Below, piece after piece: positions 1-9,749 of a stretch of DNA of 64,000 nt. The position numbers and the translations under genes are program-made. The DNA lies in contig NZ_CP031415.1 of NCBI RefSeq assembly GCF_003367315.1, forward strand, positions 370,001-434,000, written 5' to 3'. The notes under the pieces were generated by a model. The model did not search any database. It had not been told where the DNA came from and saw only the letters and a list, made by a program, of their open reading frames with translations. Positions within the stretch are counted from its first letter, which is position 1. The number at the start of each line of letters is the position of its first letter. Source of the stretch: Saccharospirillum mangrovi. GTDB taxonomy: Bacteria; Pseudomonadota; Gammaproteobacteria; Pseudomonadales; Natronospirillaceae.

Positions 1-797
<797 letters not shown>

Positions 798-1036
798 ATA
801 ACGCCCAAGGGGTGTTGGCGGCTTGGACGAACAAAGAAGCAAAGATAGAGCTACGAGCAACACTTGGAACGATCGGACAGATAGAGATAGCTAGCTAGAA
901 AGAACAAGCTAGCGAGAGACAAACGAGAAAACGTGTCAATCAGAGCGAATTGGGTGCGTTGTTACGAGGACAAGGCGAAGGCAAAGAAAGTGAATGCCGA
1001 CGTTAGAGAGCCACATACGACAGCCACCAACCAGTT
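798..1036 (+). other. 23S-5S internal transcribed spacer
   Basis: About 240 bases separate the 23S end from the 5S start. The stretch is purine-rich, with short repeats of GATAGAGATAGCTAGCTAG type near 882-900. I see no tRNA cloverleaf in it. It is presumably the transcribed spacer processed by RNases. Confidence 0.7.
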
Positions 1037-1154
1037 TGCTTGACGACCATAGAGCTGTGGAACCACCTGACTCCTTGCCGAACTCAGTCGTGAAACGCAG
1101 CCTCGCCGATGGTAGTGTGGGGTCTCCCCATGTGAGAGTAGGTCATCGTCAAGC
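1037..1154 (+). rRNA. rrf: 5S ribosomal RNA
   Basis: The 118-nt segment carries 5S hallmarks: TGCTTGACGACCATAGAG at the 5' end, CCACCTGACTCCTTGCCGAACTC, then GTGAAACG, GCCGATGGTAGTGTGGGG and the closing GTCATCGTCAAGC. The first and last segments pair (GCTTGACGA with TCGTCAAGC) as helix I. It is followed at once by the operon terminator. Confidence 0.96.
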
Positions 1155-1164
1155 TTTTAATACC

Positions 1165-1197
1165 GCCCCGGACCAGCGATGGTTCGGGGCTTTTTAT
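1165..1197 (+). terminator. rRNA operon rho-independent terminator
   Basis: A 10-bp stem, GCCCCGGACC pairing with GGTTCGGGGC (one G-U pair) around a 6-nt loop, is followed by TTTTTATT. It sits 11 bases after the 5S gene. Confidence 0.93.
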
Positions 1198-1223
1198 TGG
1201 GCCGGAAATAACTCTGCTACAAA

Positions 1224-1586
1224 TTAATCGAGTGAGTTCAAACGCGATTGAAATGATACGGGTAGCCCCGTTGGTGCTTCCAGAAAATAAATACGCTCGC
1301 CGTGAGCATCCATCGGACCTTGTGGATCCAAACCCTGTTGGCGAGCTTGTTCAGCAAAGGCATCTGCATCGTCTACCACGATCTGCAACATGGTTCCGGC
1401 AGGCATGTCGTCACCGACGGGCCATATTTCTACCCAGCTGTTGCCAGCCAGAAAAATATTGTCGGATACATCCTGCCCTTCTGCTGTTTTGGTCTGCAAA
1501 GGCGCTAATCCCAGCGACCGGAAAAAATGCTGCAGCGCTGTGGATTCTGGCGTAACGGTGCAATAACGCATGCTCAATACTTTCAT
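1224..1586 (-). CDS. VOC (glyoxalase/bleomycin resistance) family protein
   Basis: The 120-residue protein begins MKVLSMRYC and shows a single vicinal-oxygen-chelate repeat: an N-terminal beta strand, helix TALQHFFRSLGL, then the late segment RIYFLEAPTGLPVSF typical of the family's final strands. The ATG at 1586 is preferred over longer in-frame starts because AAAGGGAG lies just upstream. It is the last gene of a minus-strand operon, 14 bases after the DUF2306-like gene. The substrate cannot be told; VOC proteins range from lyases to antibiotic-binding proteins. Confidence 0.8.
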   Translation of the reverse strand: MKVLSMRYCTVTPESTALQHFFRSLGLAPLQTKTAEGQDVSDNIFLAGNSWVEIWPVGDDMPAGTMLQIVVDDADAFAEQARQQGLDPQGPMDAHGERIYFLEAPTGLPVSFQSRLNSLD

Positions 1587-1600
1587 GGTTTTTCTCCCTT

Positions 1601-2089
1601 TTATAAGCCGCCCCAGGCAATCATTCCCATCAGACGATGTGGTAACAGGGTGAAAACACCGGCACCCAGCAAACCCCAGAGTGTCATTAGCATAGACGTT
1701 CGGTGGGCTTGTATCCGCCCTTGACGCGCAGCGACTAAGCCGCCGACCAAACTCCATAAAGTGGTCACGCTGAGAATATGGATGGGACCAAAACCACCGG
1801 GAAACCAAGGCAGGGTTCGTATCCAGAATGATGAGATGGCGACAACGGACATAAGGCTGATCCAACTGTAACCAGCGACACGATGCAATCGGCTGCCCTT
1901 GGTTGCACTTAGCGCGACCGTGCCTAAAAGCACTGCAGTTAAGGCTGTTGCAGCGTGCAGTGCGACCACCGGAGAGATCGGTTGTCTGGCGATCAAGACC
2001 AACAGCTCGACCAGCAACCAAAACGCTATCAGCGCGGGCAACAACATCCAGCGGATATCGGTTGGCTGTCGATAATCCTTTGTCGTCAT
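1601..2089 (-). CDS. DUF2306-like four-helix membrane protein
   Basis: A 162-residue integral membrane protein with about four hydrophobic helices (residues ~14-34, 42-61, 76-92 with an SRLHRVAGYSW motif, 100-120, and a last one near 135-155). The histidine-containing GSRLHRVAGY and IQAHRTSML segments resemble DUF2306/YozB-type membrane proteins, in which histidines sit at membrane edges. No biochemical role is known to me. It lies between an aminotransferase and a VOC gene with gaps of 24 and 14 bases, so the three are probably cotranscribed. Confidence 0.7.
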   Translation of the reverse strand: MTTKDYRQPTDIRWMLLPALIAFWLLVELLVLIARQPISPVVALHAATALTAVLLGTVALSATKGSRLHRVAGYSWISLMSVVAISSFWIRTLPWFPGGFGPIHILSVTTLWSLVGGLVAARQGRIQAHRTSMLMTLWGLLGAGVFTLLPHRLMGMIAWGGL

Positions 2090-2113
2090 ATGGCGTTCCC
2101 TGTGTATTTTTTA

Positions 2114-3310
2114 TTATTCGGGTGAATGCCGTTGCAGTTGATTTTCCAACTCCGCCATGCCGGAAGGCACATCCAGCGATTGCCCCAAATCGTTAAACGT
2201 TGATCCGAGCGCATGCAGGGTTCGGAACAGGTTATGGACCCTGCACTGTTCACCCATTTGCCCGATACGAACAATGGGTGGACCAAAAGAGCCGGCAATT
2301 TCAACGCGGTAGTGTTTGGAAATGTGATTGCAAACTGTTTTGGCGTCGATGCCATCCGGCAGCGCAATTCCCACCACTGAATTCAGACGCGCTTCGGGGC
2401 TGACATACAACTTCAACCCTAAGGCTTCGATACCGGCCTGCAACGCCTGGCTGCTGGTCGCGTGGCGATTAAAGCGTCGTTCCAGCGTCTCTTCACACAC
2501 CAGCCGCATGGCTTCGTGCAGAGCTAGCAAACCCGAGACGGGCGCTGTGTAGTGATAAGACGCACGGTGCCAGAACTGGGTGGCCAAGGTGGCATCGAGA
2601 GTCCAATGCGGCATGGGCATTGGACGATCCGAAATGCGTGCCCAAGCGCGTTCGGAAAAAGCGACCAAAGACACGCCCGGAATAGAACTCAAGCCTTTCT
2701 GGCCGCCAGTGATGACCGCGTCGATGTTCCAGTTGTCCATTTCCAACGGCATGGTGGAGAGCGTGCAGACGGCATCGACAATGATCAGACAGTCGTATTC
2801 GTGTGCCAGGCGGGCAATGGTTGGTAACTCGACGTTGTGGGTGGTGTTCGAAGTTTCGCCCTGCACCATGGTCATAACCGCCGGACGAAAACGCTCCAGC
2901 CCGGCCCGTATCTGTTCCGGATCGGCGCCCTGCCCGTCCGGAATTTCCAACTCTTCGACCTCGCCACCGGCGCGGCGCGACATTTCCGCCAGGCGATGAC
3001 TGAAAAATCCGTTGCGGATGCTTAATACACGCGTACCGGGCCAAACCAGATTAGCGACCGCCATTTCCATTGCCGCCGAACCGGGGCCGGCGACGCCCAT
3101 CAGCCAGGGTGATTCGGTTTGAAAAATATAGCGTCCCATGCGCTTAACCTGATCGATGATTCGCGCCATCGATTCACCCAGATGATTGATCACAATGCCG
3201 TTGGCGGCCGCAACCGGACCCGGAATGGGCACCGGTCCCGCGCCCATCATCAATAACGGTTCTTCAGGGAGAATGCGATTGAGGCTATCGATCTGAGGGA
3301 CTTCTAACAT
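2114..3310 (-). CDS. Class V aminotransferase (alanine/serine-glyoxylate type)
   Basis: The 398-residue PLP enzyme resembles alanine-glyoxylate/serine-pyruvate aminotransferases. Visible features are the N-terminal LLMMGAGPVPIPGPV (substrate-entry loop), GVAGPGSAAMEMAVANLV around the cofactor phosphate site, the aspartate of LIIVDAVCTL, and the Schiff-base lysine in ITGGQKGLSS. Length is normal for the family. It would transfer an amino group to glyoxylate or pyruvate in the cytosol. It heads a three-gene minus-strand operon. Ureidoglycine-glyoxylate aminotransferase is an alternative, but no purine-catabolism genes are near. Confidence 0.88.
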   Translation of the reverse strand: MLEVPQIDSLNRILPEEPLLMMGAGPVPIPGPVAAANGIVINHLGESMARIIDQVKRMGRYIFQTESPWLMGVAGPGSAAMEMAVANLVWPGTRVLSIRNGFFSHRLAEMSRRAGGEVEELEIPDGQGADPEQIRAGLERFRPAVMTMVQGETSNTTHNVELPTIARLAHEYDCLIIVDAVCTLSTMPLEMDNWNIDAVITGGQKGLSSIPGVSLVAFSERAWARISDRPMPMPHWTLDATLATQFWHRASYHYTAPVSGLLALHEAMRLVCEETLERRFNRHATSSQALQAGIEALGLKLYVSPEARLNSVVGIALPDGIDAKTVCNHISKHYRVEIAGSFGPPIVRIGQMGEQCRVHNLFRTLHALGSTFNDLGQSLDVPSGMAELENQLQRHSPE

Positions 3311-3369
3311 CGTGGGCGGCTCGCTGTGAAACGGCAGGAAGACGAACCGATGGTAGCATGCGGCGTCGA

Positions 3370-4107
3370 CTAATCGTCATACGCCTGCAAGTTGTTGAAG
3401 CGAATCATGGCGACAATATCGTCGACGTACGCCTGCCCGCGCTGTGAATAATTCACCAATGTCGGCGCCAGTTCCAGACCAGTCACAGCCGCGCCAGCCG
3501 CACGCAATTTAGCGCGTCGTTCACGCAATTGAGCGTAAGCGTAGTGGGTGTTGATGTTGTTCACATACAAGCGGACCGATTGTTGCGCGGAGGCGAAGCG
3601 GGCGACTTCATGACGGGCGTCATCGTCGCGTTCTTCCGGCACCATTCCGCAGTCGCGAGAAAAGCACCACTGACCGAAATAGTTGTTGCCTTCGACGGCA
3701 AATCGCGACGTTCCCCAGGCGCTTTCGTTGGCTGCCTGAGCCAGTGCCAAAGACGGCGGCACACCATCAACTCGAATCAGTAAAGCCTGCCAGTGGCTGA
3801 GATCGTTCACATCGAAATCGTCCATTTCATAACGATGCGCCAGTAATCGCAGCCAGAGCTGTTCAATCCAGTTGGCCTGTTCGGCGTTCACCACCGCTTG
3901 TAATTTGGTGCGGTTAGACAGGATGGCTTGGTTTTCGGTCTCGATCAGCGGCTCAAAATAGTCGAAGAAAGCTTGTTTGCGGGCGTCGCCTTCTGCGAAT
4001 TGAGCAAAGTCGGGCGCAGGCGGGGTGGTTGGGCGAGTGCTCAGTCCGGCGGCCAGCGACACCGCCAGCAGCAACAGCAGACCAAGGATGGACAGCCATC
4101 GAGTCAT
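3370..4107 (-). CDS. bax: Bax-like glucosaminidase-domain protein
   Basis: The 245-residue protein has an N-terminal membrane anchor or signal (residues ~4-22) followed by a proline-rich linker and a Bax/FlgJ-type glucosaminidase domain. The diagnostic segment is PPSLALAQAANESAWGTSRFAVEGNNYFGQWCF, where the glutamate of ANESAWG is the expected catalytic acid and NNYFGQWC is conserved in Bax. It probably cleaves peptidoglycan glycan strands in the periplasm. It is transcribed alone or with weak linkage to its minus-strand neighbours. Confidence 0.87.
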   Translation of the reverse strand: MTRWLSILGLLLLLAVSLAAGLSTRPTTPPAPDFAQFAEGDARKQAFFDYFEPLIETENQAILSNRTKLQAVVNAEQANWIEQLWLRLLAHRYEMDDFDVNDLSHWQALLIRVDGVPPSLALAQAANESAWGTSRFAVEGNNYFGQWCFSRDCGMVPEERDDDARHEVARFASAQQSVRLYVNNINTHYAYAQLRERRAKLRAAGAAVTGLELAPTLVNYSQRGQAYVDDIVAMIRFNNLQAYDD

Positions 4108-4169
4108 AAGACCTCGTTACCAGATAGGAAGCCGGCAGTATAACAAGGTCGTCACGGCGCGCAGAGCCG

Positions 4170-5438
4170 TCAGCGGCGAATCATCACCGCTACAAACAGG
4201 GTGTCGGCATCTTCAGATGGTGCGCCGAGCAACCGCTGTTGGTGCAGTTCAAATTCCGGATGCGCCGCCAGAAATGCGCTGACGCGCTGCTCATTTTCCG
4301 CCACCAGCCAGCTGCATGTTGCGTACACCAGTTGGCCGCCCGTCGTCACCGCCCCACTCGCTTGATTCAGTAAGGCATCCTGTAAATGGTTGAGCTCGGT
4401 CAGGCGTTCAGTGGTTAGTCGCCACCGAGCATCTGGGCTGCGGCGCCAAGTGCCCGCGCCAGTGCAAGGCGCATCGACCAATACCGCATCGAAGGGCGCG
4501 GCATCGGGCAACGACTCGCTGCCGTCCATAACGGCCGTGGTCAGACCATTCAATCCAAGTCGGGCGGCGCGTTGCCGGCTTTGATTTAACGCACCCGGAC
4601 GAATATCGGTCGCCAATACCTGGCCCGAGGGTTGAACGACGTCGAGCATCGCCAATGCTTTACCGCCGGCGCCGGCACAGACGTCCCAGCAGTGATCGCC
4701 ACGACTTAACGCCATGGTTTCGACGACGGCCTGGCTGGCTTTGTCCTGTATTTCAATCCAGCCCGACTGCCAGGCATCGGTGCGTTCCAGACCGGGTTTG
4801 GCCGCAACAGCGAGCGCCCGGTCGTGTCGCGATTGGATTGCAAAACCGGCCTGCTCCAGGCTGGCTTGCGCGGCGTCTTCATGACCTGACGCGAGACGTA
4901 ACCACAACGGCGGACGTTGATTCTGCATGCTAAGCCACTGAGCTTGCTCGTCCGCCGACCAATCGCTGACCCGCGCACGCTCGTCCAGCCAACCATTCCA
5001 CTCGGGCAGCCAACTCGTTAACAACTGATTGAGCAGGTCACGATCTGGCGTTGGCAATGCATCGAGCCAGGCACGACGCTGCTCGCTGTCGTGGATTTCT
5101 TTGGGCAGTTGCGAATCGGCACCATCGATCATCACCAGCCAACTCCAGATGTCGGCGGGCGACATCGTTTGGAGTTGCGACCAAATTCGGTCGCCACTGA
5201 TGTCGGAGTCGTCACCCGACCAGCGTCGATGCAGAAAGACGGGCACGGCCGCCTGGCGACACAACCGGAACAGGGCGTCGCTGTAAAACGCTCGGTCTTT
5301 GCGGCCGAATTTGGTTTCGACGCGAAAACGTTCAGCCAGCCAACGGTCGGTCGACGGCCAGGACGGTTCCAGGAGTAGAGCTTCGGTCAGCTTAAACAGA
5401 TGCGGCCAGCGATAGCCCGGCCAGGCGTGTGCGGTCAT
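4170..5438 (-). CDS. RsmB/NOP-family RNA (cytosine-5) methyltransferase
   Basis: The 422-residue protein has an N-terminal NusB-like/RsmB-type region and a SAM-binding Rossmann domain. Motifs are CWDVCAGAGGKALAMLD (motif I), ATDIRPGALNQSR (motif II), VLVDAPCTGAGTWRRSPDARW (motif IV; PCT cysteine) and VYATCSWLVAENE (motif VI; TCS catalytic cysteine). The start at 5438 (MTAHAWPGYRW) is chosen because a longer frame runs into the divergent SDR gene at 5549. It would methylate 16S rRNA or tRNA cytosines. Whether it is true RsmB cannot be settled from sequence alone. Confidence 0.88.
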   Translation of the reverse strand: MTAHAWPGYRWPHLFKLTEALLLEPSWPSTDRWLAERFRVETKFGRKDRAFYSDALFRLCRQAAVPVFLHRRWSGDDSDISGDRIWSQLQTMSPADIWSWLVMIDGADSQLPKEIHDSEQRRAWLDALPTPDRDLLNQLLTSWLPEWNGWLDERARVSDWSADEQAQWLSMQNQRPPLWLRLASGHEDAAQASLEQAGFAIQSRHDRALAVAAKPGLERTDAWQSGWIEIQDKASQAVVETMALSRGDHCWDVCAGAGGKALAMLDVVQPSGQVLATDIRPGALNQSRQRAARLGLNGLTTAVMDGSESLPDAAPFDAVLVDAPCTGAGTWRRSPDARWRLTTERLTELNHLQDALLNQASGAVTTGGQLVYATCSWLVAENEQRVSAFLAAHPEFELHQQRLLGAPSEDADTLFVAVMIRR

Positions 5439-5548
5439 GACAAAATCGGTGTCAGTCTGGGCGGCGCAGTATAGAGCAGGGGGCAGTGGCTGCACAGCCA
5501 AGCCGGGTCTGGCAAGATGCGGACAGATAGCTGCTGAGGTTACTAACA

Positions 5549-6346
5549 ATGACAACACCCCTCGCGCTGATCACTGGTGCCACCTCGGGCATCGGTGCGG
5601 CTTACGCTGAGTTGCTGGCTCAACAGGGTTTCAATTTGATACTGACCGGGCGACGCGAGCGCGAACTGGCCCAGGTCTGCGAACAATTAACGCAGCGCTT
5701 TGGTGTGACTGTGGAGCCGCTGCTGGTCGATCTTGCCGTTGCCGCCGAACGCCAGGCATTGGTGCAACGTGTGCGGTCATTGCCGCGTCTGGATGTGCTG
5801 ATCAATAACGCGGGTTATGCCCAAGATGGTCATTTTGGCCGCATCGATTGGGCCGCCCATCAGGCGTTGCTCGATGTTCATATTCAGGCCGTATGTGAGT
5901 TGACCTACGCGGCTTTGCCGCTGTTGTTGGCGCAACGGGGCCGGCTGGTGAATGTGGCATCGGTCGCGTCCTGGCTGCCAACACCGCAAAGTGCTTTATA
6001 CGGACCGACCAAGGCATTTTTGCGTGTCTTTTCAGAAACCCTGGCGTTGAGTTATGGCCGCCAGGGATTGCAGGTTCAGGCGTTGTGTCCGGGGTTTACC
6101 GTGACGGATTTTCATTGGAAGTTGGGCATCGACCCGGAACGGTTTTATCGGTCGCATGGATTGATGCGCGCTTGGCGTGCGCCCATGGTGGTGGCCCGGT
6201 CCTGGAGGGATTTGCAGCGTGGGCGCATCGTGTGTGTTCCGGGCTGGAACTACCGGCTGATTGTCGCGCTGTTACGGCATGTACCGATGCGTGTACTGCA
6301 TTGGGCCATGTCGCGCGCCAAAGTGGCCCGCTACGGAACCGACTGA
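5549..6346 (+). CDS. Short-chain dehydrogenase/reductase
   Basis: The 265-residue classical SDR has the NAD(P)-binding TGATSGIGAAYA motif at residues ~10-21, the NNAGYAQ segment, a serine in VNVASVASWLP, and the active-site YGPTKAF (Tyr-x-x-x-Lys), followed by CPGFTVTDF. The C-terminus carries a basic, hydrophobic tail typical of membrane-associated DltE/YohE-like SDRs. Substrate unknown. It diverges from the RNA methyltransferase and lies 83 bases before cardiolipin synthase on the same strand. Confidence 0.9.
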   Translation: MTTPLALITGATSGIGAAYAELLAQQGFNLILTGRRERELAQVCEQLTQRFGVTVEPLLVDLAVAAERQALVQRVRSLPRLDVLINNAGYAQDGHFGRIDWAAHQALLDVHIQAVCELTYAALPLLLAQRGRLVNVASVASWLPTPQSALYGPTKAFLRVFSETLALSYGRQGLQVQALCPGFTVTDFHWKLGIDPERFYRSHGLMRAWRAPMVVARSWRDLQRGRIVCVPGWNYRLIVALLRHVPMRVLHWAMSRAKVARYGTD

Positions 6347-6429
6347 TTCTGCGCAAAAATGCCGAGCCGGACTTGTGCCGTACCCATTGAGGCGGCACGC
6401 TTAGCCTCGGACATTTCAAGATAGAAACG

Positions 6430-7866
6430 ATGCATTGGATTGTGACTCTGGGCCTGTGGCTTTACGCGGCCTTGTTGGTTGGCCTGAGCCTGCGCATTTT
6501 GATGCGTCGCCGCGCCGTGGGTGTCACCCTCGCCTGGCTGTTGCTGATCTACGTGCTGCCGCTGCTCGGTGTCAGCCTCTATTCCCTTTTTGGTGAACGC
6601 TACCTCGGCCGTTTCCGTGCCGGTCGCGCACGCACCCAATTCCGTTTTTATAACCAATGGCTGGAAGATGTCAGCCAGCGTCAGGAAGTGTCCGCACCGA
6701 TCAATTCTCCGTTGCGTCCGGTCATGGAATTAACGCTGGGCAGCCTGCGCATGCCAGCACTGGAAGGCAATCACTGGCGCATTCTGGATCAGGCCGATGC
6801 GGTTTTTGACGCGCTTTTGGCCGACATTGAACAGGCACGCGAATGGATCTTTATGGAATTTTATATTCTGGAAGATCGCGGCCGGGTATCCGAAATTCTC
6901 ACCGCTTTGATCGCTGCCCAAACGCGAGGCGTGCAGGTGTATTTGCTGCTCGACAGCGTGGGTTCCAATCGGTTTTTGTCGAGCAAGGCGTGTCGCACCT
7001 TGTGTGCCGCCGGTATCGAAATTCTGGATGTAATGCACGCCAACGTATTGCGGATGTTTATGCAGCGTATGGACTTACGACAGCACCGCAAACTGGTCAG
7101 CATCGACAACCGCGTCGCCTACAACGGCTCGATGAATCTGGCCGATCCGCGTTGGTTCAAAAAAGATTCCGGTTTTGGTCCTTGGGTTGATTTGCAAGTG
7201 CGCATCGAAGGCCCGATCGCCGCCATCATTCAAGGCAGTATGATTTTCGATTGGGAGATGGAAACCGGTGCGCGGCTGGAAGCGGCCTTGAGCTGGCCGC
7301 AACAGACGCAAGCTGGCGGCAGTCTGATGCAGTTTCTGCCCACCGGTCCGGCTTTTGAAGAAGACATTTTGTTGCAGGTGCTGTTGACGGCAATTCACAA
7401 CGCGCGCGAAGAAGTCGTGATCAGCACACCGTATTTTGTGCCGGAAGATGCGTTGTTGCAGGCGTTAAAATCGGTGGCGCGGCGCGGATTGAAAGTGACG
7501 CTGTTGATACCGCGACGCATCGACAGCCGCTTGGCGCAATACGCCGGCCGATCGTTCTTCGATGAATTGCTGCACAGCGGTGTGGAGATTCGTCGTTTTA
7601 CCGGCGGCATGTTGCACACCAAGAGCGTCATCATCGACGACCATCTGGTGCTGGTCGGTTCCGTCAATCTGGACATGCGTTCGTTGTGGCTGAATTTTGA
7701 AGCCACCCTGATGGTCGACGATCCCGATTTCCACGCGGATATGCGTCGTGTGATTGATCGGTATCTGTCGGTCAGTCATCGATTGGATTTACAGGAATGG
7801 CGGCAGCGTCGTTGGTACAAACGCTTCTTCGAAAACCTGGCGCAATTGGCCAGTCCGTTGTTGTAG
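6430..7866 (+). CDS. cls: Cardiolipin synthase (phospholipase D family)
   Basis: The 478-residue membrane enzyme joins phosphatidylglycerol units into cardiolipin at the inner membrane. It has two N-terminal membrane helices (residues ~2-22 and 33-54) and two PLD HKD motifs: H219-x-K221-x4-D226 (HRKLVSID) followed by NGSMNLAD, and H396-x-K398-x4-D403 (HTKSVIID) followed by GSVNLDMRS. Length and domain order match ClsA-type enzymes. It follows the SDR gene on the same strand and converges with the TVP38-like gene. Confidence 0.94.
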   Translation: MHWIVTLGLWLYAALLVGLSLRILMRRRAVGVTLAWLLLIYVLPLLGVSLYSLFGERYLGRFRAGRARTQFRFYNQWLEDVSQRQEVSAPINSPLRPVMELTLGSLRMPALEGNHWRILDQADAVFDALLADIEQAREWIFMEFYILEDRGRVSEILTALIAAQTRGVQVYLLLDSVGSNRFLSSKACRTLCAAGIEILDVMHANVLRMFMQRMDLRQHRKLVSIDNRVAYNGSMNLADPRWFKKDSGFGPWVDLQVRIEGPIAAIIQGSMIFDWEMETGARLEAALSWPQQTQAGGSLMQFLPTGPAFEEDILLQVLLTAIHNAREEVVISTPYFVPEDALLQALKSVARRGLKVTLLIPRRIDSRLAQYAGRSFFDELLHSGVEIRRFTGGMLHTKSVIIDDHLVLVGSVNLDMRSLWLNFEATLMVDDPDFHADMRRVIDRYLSVSHRLDLQEWRQRRWYKRFFENLAQLASPLL

Positions 7867-7907
7867 TCCAAGTGTTGTAATTTGAGAGCAGTAATTCGGA
7901 CTTAGCG

Positions 7908-8531
7908 CTATGCCGTGGGCCGGGTATGAATGCCAAGCAACATCGCCACGGCAACAACACCAGTTGCCGGGATCAGCACCAACGCAAATTTCACCGGGTG
8001 ATACAGCCCCGAAGCGCCAGCCAGTATGCCAATTCCACCGCCGCCGCCAATGATCCAGTTGCCCGGCAAATTCACCAGCACCACCAACACCCAGTACGGG
8101 TGTGTCGCTAAATAATGTTCGGCAAAACGCAGTAAACGTGAGCGCAATCGATTGTCGGTGGCGGTTTGAAACGCCAGCGCCAAGCGCTGTTGCAGTTGTT
8201 GGATCAGCGGCCAGTCGCGCAGGTTTTGTCCCAGTGTGAAAGCGATTAACAACCCCAGCGGTGTTGCCATCCAGATCGCTAAAATCCCCGGCGTTCCAAG
8301 CGCGGCCATGACCATCCAACCCAATTCAACGGCGGGTAAAAACGGCACCGCCAGCGCGAGCGCGTAAAGCGTTGCCGTGATCAACACCACCCAGAACGGA
8401 GAGGCGCCCCGTGCTTCGAGCCAATTCATGACCAGCCCTTTGCCATCGGCAAAGAACACCAGCCAAAGCATGGCCGTTAGGGCGACGATGGCCAACAGGC
8501 GACGGCACCAAAGCATCAAGGTCGGGTTCAA
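7908..8531 (-). CDS. TVP38/DedA-like (VTT domain) membrane protein
   Basis: The 207-residue protein has about five hydrophobic segments and the VTT-domain layout: an early ALAVPFLPAVELGW re-entrant-like segment and a second one, VLVVLVNLPGNWIIGGGGGIGILAGASGL, typical of this superfamily of lipid-related transporters/scramblases. Its ATG overlaps the stop of the upstream GGDEF-like gene by four bases (ATGA), so the two are translationally coupled. Substrate unknown. Confidence 0.75.
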   Translation of the reverse strand: MNPTLMLWCRRLLAIVALTAMLWLVFFADGKGLVMNWLEARGASPFWVVLITATLYALALAVPFLPAVELGWMVMAALGTPGILAIWMATPLGLLIAFTLGQNLRDWPLIQQLQQRLALAFQTATDNRLRSRLLRFAEHYLATHPYWVLVVLVNLPGNWIIGGGGGIGILAGASGLYHPVKFALVLIPATGVVAVAMLLGIHTRPTA

Positions 8532-9637
8532 AGAGGTGGCGCCAACTGCACGCCGGTTGCGGTATTAACGTCGGCATTGGAACGTGCCGTTTCAGCCAGC
8601 AGGCATTGAATGGGCGGTGTCTGGTGACGGGCTTGCTGCAACGCCAGTGTGAGCCGTTGCAGCAAGGCGTGCGGCAGTTCGTCCGGGCTGGCGAGCGTAA
8701 CGCCGATGTGTACCTGAATGCGTTCGCTGCGGCCGCCAAGATCAAACGCCAGTCGCCCGGCGGTGGCTTCAACCTGCTGTGCCAGGTCCAGCGCTTTGTC
8801 GGTGTCGATGTCCATATCGCTGGCGAGCATCAGTTGATGTTCGGTGAAACGACCAATCACCAGCGGCTGCGTGATGTCGGTGCGCACGCGTTGCACCAGT
8901 TTGCGAATCAACTGATCGCCGGCGTCCTGTCCCAGGCGGCGACCAAGATCGGTGTAGCCGTCGATGTCGAGCAGCAACACGCAAAAGGGACGACCTTCAT
9001 TAAACCAGCCGGCCAGGTGTTGCATCAGGCCATGGCGATTGGGCAGACCGGAGAGTGTGTCGATCAGCGCCAGCCGTTCCAATTGATTGCGTTGTTGCAG
9101 CAGACGATGAATAAAAAAGCGACAGGTGATCGCCATGTACAGCAGGCACAACACCAGATCAAACCACTTGAACACGTAGACTTGCCGATCGGTCAGCAGC
9201 AACCAGGGTTCGGTGGGTTCCGGTACAATAAAGCACAGTGTCAGCAGCGCCAGGGTTAACGTCAGCAGACTGATCTGCCATTCGCGTTGCTGCGGCGGCA
9301 GTATCATAAAAATCAACGCCGGCACCATGATGAAGTAATAGTCGGGGCCTTGGGCGTCGTTGAAGCCGAACAGATTGATGATGGTGAAATTGAACAGCAA
9401 TACCAGCGTCAGCCAGATGGCGGCGAACAGGGTTTTGCCCCAGTAGAAACCGATCAAGCCAAACAGGTGCAAGCCGGCGCAAAGTAATGGGAAGAGCGTG
9501 AAGGCGGGGTGAGTTTCGGTCAGTTGCAGCAGTGCAGCGTAGGCAAAATAAGCCAATAACAACGCCCAAAGCAGAATGCGGGTGGCGAACTGTTGCAGTT
9601 CGGCATCGCTGGGCACCGCCATAGGCCAGACTTTCAC
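8528..9637 (-). CDS. Membrane GGDEF-like protein with degenerate active site
   Basis: The 369-residue protein has six hydrophobic helices in its first ~190 residues and then a GGDEF-fold domain recognisable by LALIDTLSGLPNRHGLMQHL and FCVLLLDIDGYTDLGRRLGQDAGDQLIRKL. The signature loop that should read GG(D/E)EF is here RFTEHQ, so diguanylate cyclase activity is unlikely. The GTG start at 9637 is chosen because GGGAG lies 8 bases upstream; an upstream TTG is possible. It is coupled by a 4-base overlap to the TVP38-like gene. Confidence 0.8.
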   Translation of the reverse strand: MKVWPMAVPSDAELQQFATRILLWALLLAYFAYAALLQLTETHPAFTLFPLLCAGLHLFGLIGFYWGKTLFAAIWLTLVLLFNFTIINLFGFNDAQGPDYYFIMVPALIFMILPPQQREWQISLLTLTLALLTLCFIVPEPTEPWLLLTDRQVYVFKWFDLVLCLLYMAITCRFFIHRLLQQRNQLERLALIDTLSGLPNRHGLMQHLAGWFNEGRPFCVLLLDIDGYTDLGRRLGQDAGDQLIRKLVQRVRTDITQPLVIGRFTEHQLMLASDMDIDTDKALDLAQQVEATAGRLAFDLGGRSERIQVHIGVTLASPDELPHALLQRLTLALQQARHQTPPIQCLLAETARSNADVNTATGVQLAPPL

Positions 9638-9749
9638 ACTGGATTCTCCCGCTGATGAAAGCAAAGACAGAGATCAATCATCAGCGGTGAGATTGACCTC
9701 TGGCTGAATACCTTGTCAAGGCGCCAGCAGACGCCCTGACACGGTGATA

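Noticed and set aside
9714-9741. Hairpin TGTCAAGGCG/CGCCCTGACA after slyD
   Set aside because: It lies where a terminator would be, but the minus strand lacks a T run, so support is weak.
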